From assembly GCA_023053545.1 (NCBI GenBank), contig JAKZAN010000006.1, forward strand, positions 10,510,351 to 10,574,350: a DNA stretch of 64,000 nt. The letters are read 5' to 3'. The DNA comes from Lepidurus packardi (lineage: Eukaryota; Arthropoda; Branchiopoda; Notostraca; Triopsidae). The translations under genes were made by a program, and so were the position numbers. Positions 10,074 through 20,142 of this stretch are shown here, piece by piece. The notes below the pieces were generated by a model. It saw only the letters and a program-made list of their open reading frames with translations, made no database searches and was not told the DNA's origin. How positions within the stretch are numbered: the stretch's first letter is position 1; every line of letters begins with the position of its first letter.

Positions 10074-11984
10074 CAGGGGCGTCGCGAGGGGGTTTCCATT
10101 GGGGCGGTGGAGACCTTAGTTTTACCGACTGTATTTGACGATTTTACCGACTGTATTATAGTATTTTCTATCGACTATTAAAAATTTAAACAGTTATTGT
10201 CGTAGTTATTTCCTTTAATTTTACGAGATTTATTGAATAGTCCTCGTTCTGCACATTCCGATTAAAAACAAACTTTCCTATGTTTCTTCGCTTTCCATCG
10301 CTCTAACAGTTCGCTTTGATCAATTTCGTCCGAAATGTCTTTTTCAGACGCCAACAAAAGGAGGTTTTCTAGTCGTTCGTCACTCATGACTGAGCGGAGT
10401 GAGGTCTTGATGATTTTGAGCTTGCTAAATCCACGTTCTCCACTAGCTGTGGTAACAGGAATTGTACGAGCGACTAGGTAGGCTTTCCATACTAAGGGCA
10501 GGACTAGTTTAATTTTTTTGGGATTCTCAAACAATTTGGGGTACAAATCTAGTGAAATTTCAGCACCAAATTTCAAATTGCAGTACACTTTAAAGAGCTC
10601 CATTTCTACGCAAATCTTCGGCATTAAATAAACCACTGGGAAACAGCTTAACGAATTCCGAACAGGCCTCGAGATCAAGAACTTGAAGAAGTTTAGTTAC
10701 AGGGAGAATTCTTGCTCCCAATTCTTCGAGCGAGTCACGCATTTCATCAATAAGATACTGAAATGGAAGAAAAACCTTTAAATCCGGTATTTCAACCCAT
10801 CAACCGTGATTCGGAGAAGTTTACCTCCAAAACTCGTTTGCTCTCAGCGACGTAAAAGTCTCGGAAACGTATGTTTCGTCATCTCCATCCAAAATCCTAT
10901 TTGTTTTGGGCATGGATTACTGCAGCCTCCATCTGTTCCTCAATAACAGAGTCGTCCATTTTCTCCAGAATAGTAATAGTTGCCGCAAACAAATCCTTCG
11001 CGCCAATTATATCCAACTTTTCCGCTTGCTGGCAAGTTGTTAATGAGCTTGTGACACTCATGACATGCGGCATAAAACCGACAGTATAAATAAAATCCAT
11101 CTTGGTAACGGCTTTAAGAAGCGCGTTAGCCCTGTCCGTCGATTCCCGATCCAAGCTTCCCTCACAAGAAATAAGATGAAGCAGCTTGACAGTTTCAGGA
11201 AGGGCGCTCCATGCAGCTACAATAGAATCTTTCCGTGCAGTCCAGCCAGTCGTGGACAACCTTTTCAGTATGAGCTTCCCTTCAGCGGAGGGAGTTACAA
11301 CCTCCGCTCTGTGCCCAAGGCTATCTTCGGTATCAGAAACGAGTTCGACGACATCCGTTTAAAAGCTATTACTCGGAGTACTTATGTTAGACGAAATGTT
11401 AACAGAATCACAGCCCGCTGAATTTTCGACGGTTTTCAGGGAAGTATTCATTGTCTTTGAACTGTTACCCTTTGAAAAACTACCCCAAAATTGGTCGAGC
11501 TTACCCTTCCTTTCTAAGCTCTTGGACTCCAGTTCAGCAACCCTTTCCTTCTCGGGTTTCGGGATTTTGCTTAGCAATCGCCCAAAACTTATTCACTTCA
11601 GCCTGAATTTGACCTGCAGTTTGTCCACTTCCAAAGAACTTGTTATACGCGTCAACAAGACGCTGATATGACAAGGGCCAATATGGGCTTTTTTTAACCG
11701 ACATATTGAAAATCCTTCAAGAGTTAGGTAAACGCTACAAACTCTGCCTACTTAGGAGCTAGAAATAGCCAGAAAACTTTCACAAAATTGTGAAAACACA
11801 AGAATAACATTCACGCTTTGGCACTTACGTAAGAATGGTTTGCACATAATCACCAGTTAAGTTTAGAGTTACAGGATGGCGTCACTTTCTTGTAAACCCC
11901 CTCCCACTCTCTTGTCATCTCGCGTCGTCTTTTACTGAATCCACCCACCCTCTCCCTGGGTGGCGCCATTTATGGACGGCCCCT
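10074..11984 (-). mobile_element. hAT-like DNA transposon remnant
   Basis: The left end starts caggggcgtcgcgaggggg, typical of hAT termini. The right end near 11984 (gacggcccct) is a weaker reverse match. I could not find a matching 8-bp target duplication, so the boundaries are approximate. The interior is the transposase pseudogene described next. Confidence 0.6.
10262..11704 (-). pseudogene. hAT-family transposase (ZMYM1/DUF4371 type), internally deleted
   Basis: The N-terminal part starts at about 11704 (SVKKSPYWPLSYQRL) and shifts frame near 11560 before a basic linker ending LDQFWGSFSKG. Then comes a stretch (near 11260) with TTGWTARKDSIVAAWSALP, the RW-S-R-D segment usual before the C-terminal half. 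The hAT dimerisation region closes the gene: TTASGERGFSKLKIIKTSLR and MSDERLENLLLLASEKDI. The DUF4371 catalytic core that should lie between about 11360 and 11260 is missing, and several frame breaks occur. Confidence 0.85.
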
Positions 11985-12321
11985 TATCACGTTTGAATTT
12001 TTGAGTACAACGACCTCCGGAAATCTGGAATGCTTATCGACTACGACTAACGCTTTTTCACCATTAGGAAGTCCGAAAAGGTCCATGCTAAGTACTTCCC
12101 ATGGTTGCTCCGGCATGACAGTTGGTTGTATCGGCTCTTTTGAACGATCATCAGTATATAACTGGCATTGCTGACATCTGGTTATGACGTCATCAACTGT
12201 GCTGTCTAGACCTGGGAACCAAACGTTAGCGCGAAGGCGCTGTTTCGTTTTCGTAGCGCCGAGGTGTCCTTCTAGTGCTAGCTGAACTACTTGACGTTGG
12301 AGGGATTCCGGGACACAGATC

Positions 12322-12382
12322 CATGGTGTATAAGGATGGTGTAGGAACTCATGTCTTTTTTGCCCATCTCGGCTGAAGCCAG
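12322..12382. repeat. Left TIR of the P-like element
   Basis: 61-bp inverted partner of 15845-15905, with only about three mismatches. Adjacent target copy ACAGATC at 12315-12321. Confidence 0.9.
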
Positions 12383-12613
12383 TGGTCGCCCCTGATCAGC
12401 GCCGCCTGGCGGACAATTGGGTGAACTATGAGCTATAAGCCCCTCCCTCTGATGCTCTCAACGGTTTGAAAATTTCTAAGTCCGATTGTGCATTGCTAGT
12501 GTACTTATAAAGTTATAATAACCTATTTCGATTGTTATTCGACTGAATGGATTTATATTATATTAAAATTATACAAATGAACCAAAAATAGGAAATTAAA
12601 TTGAGATTTCATA

Positions 12614-13209
12614 TCACTTTGTATTTACATCCTTAGTATGCGCTGTAGTTCCGAGTTTGAAACTAGATTGAACACTAGCTTTTTCTTTGGATAATAGCAT
12701 ATTTTTCAGTCGCTTTGACTCGAAAAAGAACCTGACTTTGACATATTCTAATATTAGCATTCCCATATTAGCATCACGATGATTATCACAAAATAGGGGT
12801 AACACATTGATAAGCGACACTTTGGCAATGCAATCTTGGAAGGAATCCATGAGATAGATGTGGTTAGGATACTTGAAATGTTCGGACACAACCTTTTCAA
12901 CTTCGATTAGCGTTTGAAAAACGGGGGGTGTGACGAAGAGAAGTCCGCCTCGAGTGCGAGCTCTGGTGAATTCGTCGGCTTCAAATTCTTCAGGAAGGTC
13001 ATCTTCAGTGGTGATAACCGACCGTTTACACTCTTCACAATCATCATACAGACAGGATCGGGTTTTTAGCATGTACCCACAGACATCGTAGATAAGAAAG
13101 CTGCTGATTCGGTCCTCTTTTGATGACGGCAACTCATTGACGTAACGGCTGGACAAACCTTCCATCAAATCGTCTTTCATTCGATTTACTATACCTGTGT
13201 CAACCTTGC
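12614..13209 (-). pseudogene. P-like transposase, C-terminal exon
   Basis: The exon opens after a clear acceptor (tatcttttttag, exon from 13209) and stays open to a stop at 12614, about 198 codons. It carries the C-terminal signature of P/THAP9-type transposases: a helix ending FLIYDVCGYMLKT, then a C-x2-C pair (CEECKRS), then TRGGLLFVTPPVFQTLIEVE. The rest is lysine-rich. It is intact by itself, but the catalytic middle that should precede it was not found, so I class it as part of a defective gene. It could be spliced to the THAP exons at 15636-15240. Confidence 0.65.
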
Positions 13210-13872
13210 CTAAAAAAGATATAAGCACGTTTCACTTTTTGTTTTCTTTTTATGTTTTTCGCGTTATTATTATTTGACCTGTTCATATTGGATGTACGAA
13301 GAGATGATGTGAAGAAGTAAAGATGTCAAAGTGAACTTAACAAATTCGTAGCTACGGCCAAACGAAACGTTTTGTTCCAAGAGACATCGGGTTCCAGGGG
13401 GACCCATTTTTAGAGGCAAAAGCTGAACTGCATTGTAGAATAAAACTATTGCATTTAGTATTTTGCTCCTAGAGGTGTTGTCTGAATTACATTGATACTA
13501 ACTACAGATTCGGGACTTCCGCATGTATTTATATTTCATTGTGTCAATTTCTAAGTCATTTCGGACCGGAACTTTACTTCTTGTCCAGATAACCAGTCTT
13601 ACCTTTTCCCAATCCGAACCACAAGATCTGTAAGAACACTTTCTTATATATGCAAGGAATATTTCCCAGCATTTCGGTTAAGATTACTAGTCCATGCACT
13701 TGATGACTTTACTGCTATTTGTGTGACTAAAAACAACATCGACGATCATAATAGAAATATTGCAATATCACGAAAGATTAAATGAATATCATTAAGTAAA
13801 CGCTTCGTAAGTTGAAGTTTTTGTTTTTATTGTGAAAGGTATACATTCACTGGAATCATTAAATTCAAACAT
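13210..13872. other. Interior of the P-like element, nothing recognised
   Basis: AT-rich, no open frame of note on either strand and no transposase motif. It separates the C-terminal transposase exon from the CCHC gene. Confidence 0.45.
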
Positions 13873-14301
13873 TTATTGGGCGGCCGTTTCTGGACGGCGG
13901 CAATTCTTCTCGACATGGCCCCGCCCCTTGCATTTGTTGCAATACCCTCTGAAACTAAAATAAAGTCATAAGTTTTCTGCATAATTAGAGGATTACAAGT
14001 AAAAATCTTACGCTCTTGGGCGGCGGATGGCTCCAAGCCGTGGCCAAATCCCATCGACGGCCCCGCGGGTAACTGCCTCAGCCGCGTCAGGGTCTGCTCC
14101 ATGTTTGAGTGCTTCTCGCACGGCAGCACCCACTGCAGCTCCGACTACATCCTTGTAAAAGTCAATCTGGTACTGAGCATCCGCTGCTGCGGATTCCTCA
14201 TTTATACGTTCTTCTATGATTAAGGTAAACAAATTAATTAGTGCCAAAACACGTCTAAAAGACAAATAATTACAGCTTATACCCTCTTGTTGTTGCTCCA
14301 T
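13873..14301 (-). CDS. Small CCHC zinc-knuckle protein inside the P-like element
   Basis: Three exons: 14301-14283, 14213-14012, 13954-13873, with junctions gtataag/catag and gtaaga/tttag. Phases agree and give 100 aa, stop overlapping an AATAAA signal. Residues 1-20 are acidic and glutamine-rich (MEQQQEEERINEE). The middle is an alanine-rich helix (VGAAVGAAVREALKHGADPD). Residues 78-92 form a classical nucleic-acid-binding knuckle, YCNKCKGRGHVEKNC (C-x2-C-x4-H-x4-C), preceded by an RRPR patch. The knuckle resembles retroviral Gag and host RNA-binding proteins, but the introns argue against a plain gag fragment. I do not recognise the family. It may be an accessory gene of the P-like element or a gene trapped by it. 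Confidence 0.7.
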
Positions 14302-15013
14302 TTCACGTACTCTTCAAGTGACGGTTAGGTTAGGTATGAGCTCGCAAAAAGGAGGAAATAGGCTTTAAGCGGAGCCTAGTCTTGTAGTCGGCCAATATGT
14401 AACGTTTTTATTTCCATCCGTCTCCAGCAAACTTCTACATAGGGTTAGTTGCGACAACGTTTGCCCATATCTCATGGTAACATTGAGGTCCTCCTCCATC
14501 GAGCGTCCGAGTTGTTCCCCAAACTAAATCTGAAGCGCTTATGACAGGCGAGGAGCAAACTTGGTAGAAGACCCTTTGCGTTCTATGCCGGTGTTCGTAT
14601 CTCTCTGGGAGCAACAACGTTTTGACTTCCTTGACTCGTCATTTCCCATACTTTTCAGCAACGACAACTACCACTAGTTTTTCTGTATAAGTCATGCAAA
14701 AGTTCATTTAGTTATACTTCTTTATTTCGCTAGTGTGAAAACTACGCACATAAATTCTATGGGCTGATGAGCAAACGATCAAATAACTTTATTACGAAAA
14801 AATACAAAAATAAGACAATATAACACCCATGAATATAGATGTATATCATCGATAAATCAATTCAACTCATTGACAAACAAATACGTTAAACAGATGCAAA
14901 ACAATCAATTATTTTCATATTACGTCATGGACAGGTTTATTCTGCTATGACGTCTCCCGGTTACTTTTCATATGACGTCATAGCGGCTTAAACAGCTGCC
15001 AAGGGGGCTTGGC
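14302..15013. other. Interior of the P-like element upstream of the CCHC gene
   Basis: Would contain the CCHC promoter if it is expressed. No TATA box in a convincing place was seen. Short minus-strand frames (for example 14435-14617) do not match anything I know. Confidence 0.4.
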
Positions 15014-15186
15014 CATGCCGGCTCGAGAGCCATTTTTTGTTTCACTTTTCGAGTAAAACAATCCATGCCGGCTCGAGAGCCATTTTTTTCACTTTTCGAG
15101 TAAAATAATCCATTCCGGCTCGAAAGCCATTTTTAGCTGTAATATCGTGCAGAGTTTATTTGTTTCACTTTTTGAGTAAAATAATC
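15014..15186. repeat. Tandem repeat, three copies of about 50-60 bp
   Basis: Each copy contains ccggctcgagagccattttt followed by cacttttcgagtaaaa and aatcc, with small differences. The third copy is longer because of an insertion. It lies downstream of the THAP exons, probably in an intron of the transposase gene. Confidence 0.85.
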
Positions 15187-15239
15187 AGCGCCGCCAAGCG
15201 GTGAGTGGTACCAATAGCTTCATGTGTTTCTTCTTCATC

Positions 15240-15636
15240 TCTCGAGGACCATTTTGAGTCAAATCTTCCAATGCTGGGCGCTTGCTGTTCTGTTGTCTTT
15301 TAGGGCCTGAAAAATATGTTGCGAGTGAGTGTACTAAACAGTGAAGCGATTATGATGTAAATAGTTACCTAACAGATGCTTTGGTGTAGCTCCATCTCTC
15401 AGTCTCCATTGTTTTTGTGGATAAAATTTGCCTCCAATAAATTTACCACTAATGATGTCATCTTCATCAAAATGACGCCAACACAAGCGTGACGAGTCCA
15501 AAAGCCCAGTTTTTGGAATTATCACTCTCCATTCCTCTAGACGATGTTTTTGTTTGGGTATTCTGAAGAATATAGCTGGGCCATTTTCTTTGTCTTTTTC
15601 AGTACAACAACCTTCAATAAAGCACCGTTTCACCAT
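15240..15636 (-). pseudogene. P-like transposase, THAP zinc-finger exon and following exon
   Basis: Exon 15636-15369 encodes a THAP domain: MVKRCFIEGC at the start (the C-x-C half), a tryptophan in LEEWRVIIPKTG, then SRLCWRHFDEDDI (C...H half), and GATPKHLL, the usual AVPT-like end. A donor (ttaggtaact) closes it at 15369. A second exon begins at 15306 (acceptor atttttcag) in matching phase and reads on with basic residues (GPKRQQNSKRP). An in-frame ATG 16 codons upstream (15684) is an alternative start. THAP domains bind DNA and are the N-terminal module of P transposase. The continuation into a catalytic domain is missing. Confidence 0.78.
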
Positions 15637-15844
15637 TCTTAAATAACTATCAAAACACTCATCACTCAAACGGTTACATAGCATTCAAATATAAAATATG
15701 CGACGAACGTCAACCGAAATTTCGAATTTTAAAAGAATTTAGTATTTTGGTTCATAGGTGGCACCAGAGGAAGGGCGACCAGCCCTGCAATTGGCTGTTA
15801 AGAATTTTGCCTTAGGCACTAAGCTCCTCCCCCTGGTCCGAAAG

Positions 15845-15905
15845 CTGGCTTCATTCGAGATGGGCTAAAAAGACATGAGTTCCTACACCATCCTTATACA
15901 CCATG
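15845..15905. repeat. Right TIR of the P-like element
   Basis: 61-bp inverted partner of 12322-12382. Adjacent target copy ACAGATC at 15906-15912. Confidence 0.9.
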
Positions 15906-16020
15906 ACAGATCTTATGTCCTTTTAATACCACTCCTTCCTCCCAGTTTTGTGCTAACTCATCTCGACACTGGTAGTAAACTTTACTGACTTTCTGCACGT
16001 TACTCCAGTTGTTCGACACT

Positions 16021-16449
16021 AGCGCTTTTTGGTTACGCGTACGCGTTTTGGTTATTACATAATTCAAAGCGCCATAAGGAAGCCACTGGAGCTTTCAAAG
16101 CGGTCCGATGTTCAAAACCACCCAAACTACCTTTTTTAATGTGCAATAAAGCAATTGCGTCTTGGGTCTCCATATAGCAATAATGGACTGGACTGTTAGC
16201 CCATTTCGAATTCTCCACTGATATGGGAAGTAATGGCTTTAATTTGTGGAGTGTAATTTCTTTTGAGAATGCTATTGTTTAGTTATATAAAAACACTTTT
16301 GTCTTGCTATAATTAGAAAAATGTTTATTGCTAGAATGTGATTTTAGCCTTTACTATCGTCGCTTCCGTTTTTTCAGTATATATACGAAAATTCAGTGTG
16401 TACACTAGCATAAGGCAACACGTTGTTATTTTTGTATTTTGCGATCAGA
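16021..16449. other. Unassigned sequence next to gypsy C
   Basis: Short minus-strand open frame at 16033-16218 without known motifs. It may be more gypsy C sequence too decayed to read. Nothing else was seen. Confidence 0.4.
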
Positions 16450-16559
16450 TACACTGTTAAAAAACTTCTGCGATTTGTGGAGAAAAACGTCCACGAAAAA
16501 CGGGTAAACGAAAGTGCAGTGTTTTCTTCTCACTTTTTTCCGACTGCAGCACCCTCCCA

Positions 16560-16745
16560 ATAACAGCAGTTTCCGAACTGCACTTTTAGAAGTCGTCGAG
16601 CTTCTAAAAGTGAACCTTCGAATCTGCAGTTTTAGAAGCCGTCTGGCTTCTAAAATTGCAGTTTGAAATCTACACTTTTTGAAGTCGTTGGGCTTCTAAA
16701 AGTGCACTTCGGAAACTCCACTTCTAGAAGTACTCGAGCTTCAAT
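16560..16745. repeat. Four tandem units each forming a hairpin
   Basis: Units of about 45-50 bp, each with cttttagaagtcgtcgagcttctaaaag or a variant: arms cttttagaag and cttctaaaag around a short loop. Spacers such as tgcacttcggaa link them. They sit about 110 bp inside the left end of the TA-flanked element. Confidence 0.88.
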
Positions 16746-16962
16746 AACGTAAACCTTAATGTGCAGTAAGTGAAATTCATTTATTTCTTTTTTTGTCATT
16801 TTGTGTTGCAAACAACAAAACAAACAACAAAAAATAAGCTTAATTACAAATAAACCATAAACGTAAAAATACAAACGTACAAAACGTACAACGATGTTTT
16901 ACGAACATTAGAACCTAGGTAACGTTAGGAAACAACAAACATTGGAAACTCCAGGCGGATGA

Positions 16963-17220
16963 CTACGGACTTTCGAGACATGCTTTTGCCTCTGTGAGGA
17001 AAGGCAAGAACGATACCAGCGAAACGCACATTTGCGTTTCCTTATCTTTAAATCCGAGGCATTCCGATTGTAGAAATAATAGAGTTGGCTTCACGTAAGA
17101 TGAGTATTTTATGTTAAAGACGTAATACGCCGCCATCAATACTGTTACTGCTTCTGCTGAGCTATTACCGATGTAGATGGGTTCACTCCCATCCGCAACT
17201 ACTGATAAGTCGGATTCCAC
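16963..17220 (-). CDS. Fragment of a transposon-associated protein of unknown function
   Basis: Open frame of 85 codons after an acceptor (ttataattgcag, exon from about 17221). The segment AVTVLMAAYYVFNIKYSSYV followed by LLFLQSECLG has the pattern, familiar to me from uncharacterised proteins found in animal transposons, of a conserved YVFN-x-KYP block followed by a helical FLQ motif. It sits inside the TA-flanked element and ends at a stop near 16963. The upstream part of the gene could not be traced, so treat it as a remnant. Confidence 0.4.
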   Translation of the reverse strand: MESDLSVVADGSEPIYIGNSSAEAVTVLMAAYYVFNIKYSSYVKPTLLFLQSECLGFKDKETQMCVSLVSFLPFLTEAKACLESP

Positions 17221-18014
17221 TGCAATTATAAAAGGTGGGCCCCTTTTTATTTCCGAAACTGAATCAAGCAGGTTTGTGGATTCCTTTCAAAAAGAGAAAA
17301 CAATGTTACACAGACTTCTCAACCAAAGAAACGTTCAGTTACCTCTCGTATGTCAAATAAATGTCTCCATGCGTTCCTATCCTTCTTTTGCCCCATGAGC
17401 ATGCGAGGAAGAATTTCCAAAACAAGGCGAGAAGCCACTTCTAAAATTGGAGTTGGTGATGAATGCTAGTTAATTTTTTTCTAACTTGAACTACCTGATT
17501 CATTGTCGAACTCCTTATGCTTTATTTAACTTCGAATTCGTCCGTCTCCTCGGAAATCGCATGGTCTAACTCGACAAAAACTAGCTTGTTCTCGTCTACC
17601 ATTTTCCGTACTTTTAGGCACGCAGGGTTTTTCTAACTCTGTCAAAACTATACAAATATATTCAATCTATATTTATTAGATTAATAAATTTAAAGATATT
17701 TACAGAAACAAATGTAAAACGGGTCAAACACGGGTCTTCAAAACGCCTTTCGCAGCAACAGTGAAAAATGTGTCCTGGTTTTCCCACCGGTGTGCAGCGT
17801 TGCCACACCTATGTAACTATCATGTTACAATTTCACTAGAAAGGACAACAAACTTATCAAATGTCAGTCTTATTTACTTATGTAACGTTTACGTGATTAG
17901 GCTAAGACTGCCTTGTTTTTATATATATTTTTTTATATTATTATATATCCCATTATTTCTTCCCGTGGTTACTTTGTTTTGGTTACTTTTTAGCTTTTTT
18001 ACTCTCTTTTTTCC

Positions 18015-18240
18015 TATGTGCGCATTATGAAACAAGCACTGCAGAAAAGTGTAAAACGGAACTGCTAAAAGTGCAGCCTTTTCCTCTCTTTTTCCCCGTA
18101 TCCGCATTCTGAAGCAGGCACTGCAGAAGGTGAAAACTGGAGCTGCCAAAAGTGCAGCTTTTTACTCTCTCTTTTTTCCTATCTGCGCTTTATGAAGCAG
18201 GCATTGCAGAAAGTGCAGCTTGTATGCAGCAAGTGAAGCA
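18015..18240. repeat. Tandem units of about 70-75 bp near the right end of the TA-flanked element
   Basis: Three diverged copies carrying gcattctgaagcaggcactgcagaa..., ...gctgccaaaagtgcagc and ttttcctctcttttt. They resemble the left-end units in the shared aaaagtgcag motif. Confidence 0.8.
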
Positions 18241-18314
18241 CTTTAAGTTGCGGTTTCGGACCCCTTTTTAACAGTGTAAGGCTTATGGAAGAATCTTACT
18301 TCTTACCTGGCCTC

Positions 18315-19040
18315 AACAATTATGGCACAGAATCACGGCCATAGTTCGCAATCCCCTGAACATTAATGAATATGTACCAACCGGAGGCCCAATTCTCTGC
18401 CTAATTTGACGTTGAAAAAACTTTTATCTGAAACGCTGAGTAGCCAAATGAAAACTTATCCTGCAGTGTTTCAGTTTGGTTCCCAGCCGAACTACCTTAT
18501 TATAAAGATGCCACGTCCTTCAAGTCCCACAAAGTCGCCTAACCGGTTAAGGATACAAAGAAGTCGTGCTGAGCTAAAACTTTAACTATGCGCCTGTTTC
18601 GAGTTTTTTAAGCTTATGGCTCTTTCCCATAGTACAATCACCCCTTATAAAAAACGTATATAACTAGAATAAAAAGACCCCCACATTCGCAATTCCTTTG
18701 GAAAAAAATACAACAATTTTGTGCAAAATTCCTTCATGAAAATCAACTTATCGTCGTCACTGAATAGCTTGCAAACACTGCCAAGTGACATTGATAACAA
18801 TGGGCGTGGCCACGGCTAGAGTACGGTTGGCTTGGGGCGTCTGCAAATAAGGAAAAATTTCCCTAAAAGCCAAACATGGTGCGGGCGGCATTCGGATGCC
18901 AAATGGCTATTCTTCTTATGATTCGCCGGCACTTGGCTCGAGGGCGTGACTAAAGCCTGGACATGTTAATCGGAACTCGGTTCGGCTGGAAAGCAAGGTA
19001 ACATTGCCTCCAATGTAGGAAATGATGGCGTAACAAAATA
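18315..19040 (-). pseudogene. Decayed inverted copy of the first exon of the 3033-bp tandem unit, with an insertion
   Basis: Read on the minus strand, 19040-18875 and 18510-18322 match 23588-23886 of the tandem unit at roughly three-quarters identity (for example tggcacagaatcacg versus tggcacggaatcacg, and ctttagtcacgcc versus ctttagtcatgtc). Between them this copy has about 365 bp that the tandem unit lacks. Small indels and in-frame stops break the reading frame here, while the tandem copies keep it open. It is either a decayed relative of that gene or a shared non-coding repeat. Confidence 0.6.
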
Positions 19041-19263
19041 TTCATTTAAAATAGTGCTCGTTGTAATATTGGGCTTGCAAAGCAGATTCCCCACGGGTGA
19101 GTTCCATTAACTCTTCTTGTTTGTAAACCTTATCTGTTAAGATTTCAATGTATCCGTTTTACTAATTCTATACTCCTTACAAGAATTAATAGCAAGTAAT
19201 ATCAAGTCTACGTTTGCAGCTTGTACATTGTGCCAAAATCGTCCCCAATTTCATCCCAAAGTC

Positions 19264-19571
19264 ATGAGTTCGAAAATAAACAACGCATTTAGTAAGTATC
19301 CTCAATACGCTTAAACTCTACGTGTACCTTTTAATCAATCACAATCTGATGTGCACACGTTTGTTTACAATCTCCTATAAACTCAGATGCTCCAATCAAT
19401 ATTCAAAATACTACGGGTGCTGTGGTAACAGGAGGAGACGCTACAATGCCCTCCAAAGATACCGAACTCTTAGAAATGAGGGTTTCTGGACTGGAGAAAT
19501 ACGTGAAGGATCTTGGTGATAAAATTGATGCTATATTAACAGCTTTGTCCAAAAATAAGATCGTTGTATAA
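19264..19571 (+). CDS. Small two-exon coiled-coil protein, unknown
   Basis: Exon 1 19264-19291 ends at a strong donor (agtaagt). Exon 2 runs 19387-19571 after acceptor ataaactcag. Phases agree and give 70 aa. Residues 11-30 are a polar, threonine/glycine-rich segment (INIQNTTGAVVTGGD). Residues 35-65 form a heptad-like helix (ELLEMRVSGLEKYVKDLGDK, then AILTAL) with leucine/valine spacing suited to a short coiled coil. The size and shape recall small subunits of coiled-coil complexes, but I do not recognise the family. It lies between transposon remnants. Expression would need evidence. Confidence 0.5.
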
Positions 19572-20142
19572 TGTAATGATCAATCTTAAATTGTAGCTGA
19601 GCGCAATACAAACAAGCCTTCATAGAATTAATACATATTGAAAAGTACGAGCTCATCTGGAAAGTTAAGCTTTCTATTAACTTAAACGCTAATTTATGCT
19701 GCGCGAAACATAAGCTTAGACAGTAGACTAGGTAGTCGTCCTTATCCTTTCCCAGCTATTTCGTACCATACAAAGAAATCCTGTTTGAAATCCGGTTTGA
19801 GTAATAAAACATCCACTTGGTGAACCGTCCAAGTGAAGCCTGCTTTGCTAACTATATGTTACTAACCCAAACGGGTCAAGGTAAAGACAGAAGATCGGAA
19901 GATCTTTTGAGTACCTATACCTAGCCTCGAATAACCTTAGGCAGTACCGGCGTCCAAACCCAACTCGTAACCGCAGGCTAACAGAAACAGCTCACAGTGA
20001 GCGATTCCACTAACATACAGCCGTAAAAGGCCCAGGGCAAGATCGAGGCCTACCCGATTCCGGTGAATGGTTAATCAAGTGACGTCATACAGAAAGGACC
20101 CGGCTAAGTCACGTCCGAATACCGGACGTCCAGCCGCCTGGT
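19572..20142. other. Intergenic, nothing recognised
   Basis: No open frame or repeat worth naming. Gypsy D sequence becomes readable at about 20143. Confidence 0.4.

Larger units (their letters stand above)
12322..15905 (-). mobile_element. P-element-like DNA transposon, 3.58 kb, 61-bp TIRs, 7-bp target duplication
   Basis: Inverted ends at 12322-12382 and 15845-15905 match at about 58 of 61 positions and begin CATGGTGTATAAGG, close to the CATGATG start known for P elements. ACAGATC flanks both sides (12315-12321 and 15906-15912). Known P duplications are 7-8 bp. The interior, all on the minus strand, holds a THAP DNA-binding exon near the right end and a P/THAP9-type C-terminal domain near the left end, as expected for one transposase gene. 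The RNase-H-like/GTP-binding middle was not found. A separate small CCHC gene lies in its place. Confidence 0.85.
11985..16020 (-). mobile_element. Ty3/gypsy retrotransposon C fragment, interrupted by a P-like element
   Basis: Minus-strand text in two pieces. 16020-15906 reads QCRDELAQNWEEGVVLKGHK, the spacer before the integrase zinc region. 12321-11990 continues with ICVPESLQRQVVQLALEGH, the zinc residues (GATKTKQRLRANVWFPG, RCQQCQ) and the start of the DDE core (SMDLFGLPNGE, VVDKHSRFPEVV). The second piece is open throughout. The two pieces join in phase across the P-like insertion and its 7-bp duplication. Both outer ends are truncated. Confidence 0.8.
16452..18276 (-). mobile_element. 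TA-flanked non-autonomous DNA element, 1.8 kb, rich in internal repeats
   Basis: The ends are CACTGTTAAAAA (16452) and its reverse complement TTTTTAACAGTG (to 18276), flanked on both sides by TA (16450-16451, 18277-18278). Subterminal blocks are arrays of short repeats: hairpin units near the left end and about 75-bp units near the right end. The only protein-like segment is a fragment at 16963-17220. No transposase was found. TA duplication is compatible with Tc1/mariner-like or similar superfamilies. I cannot assign one. Confidence 0.65.
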
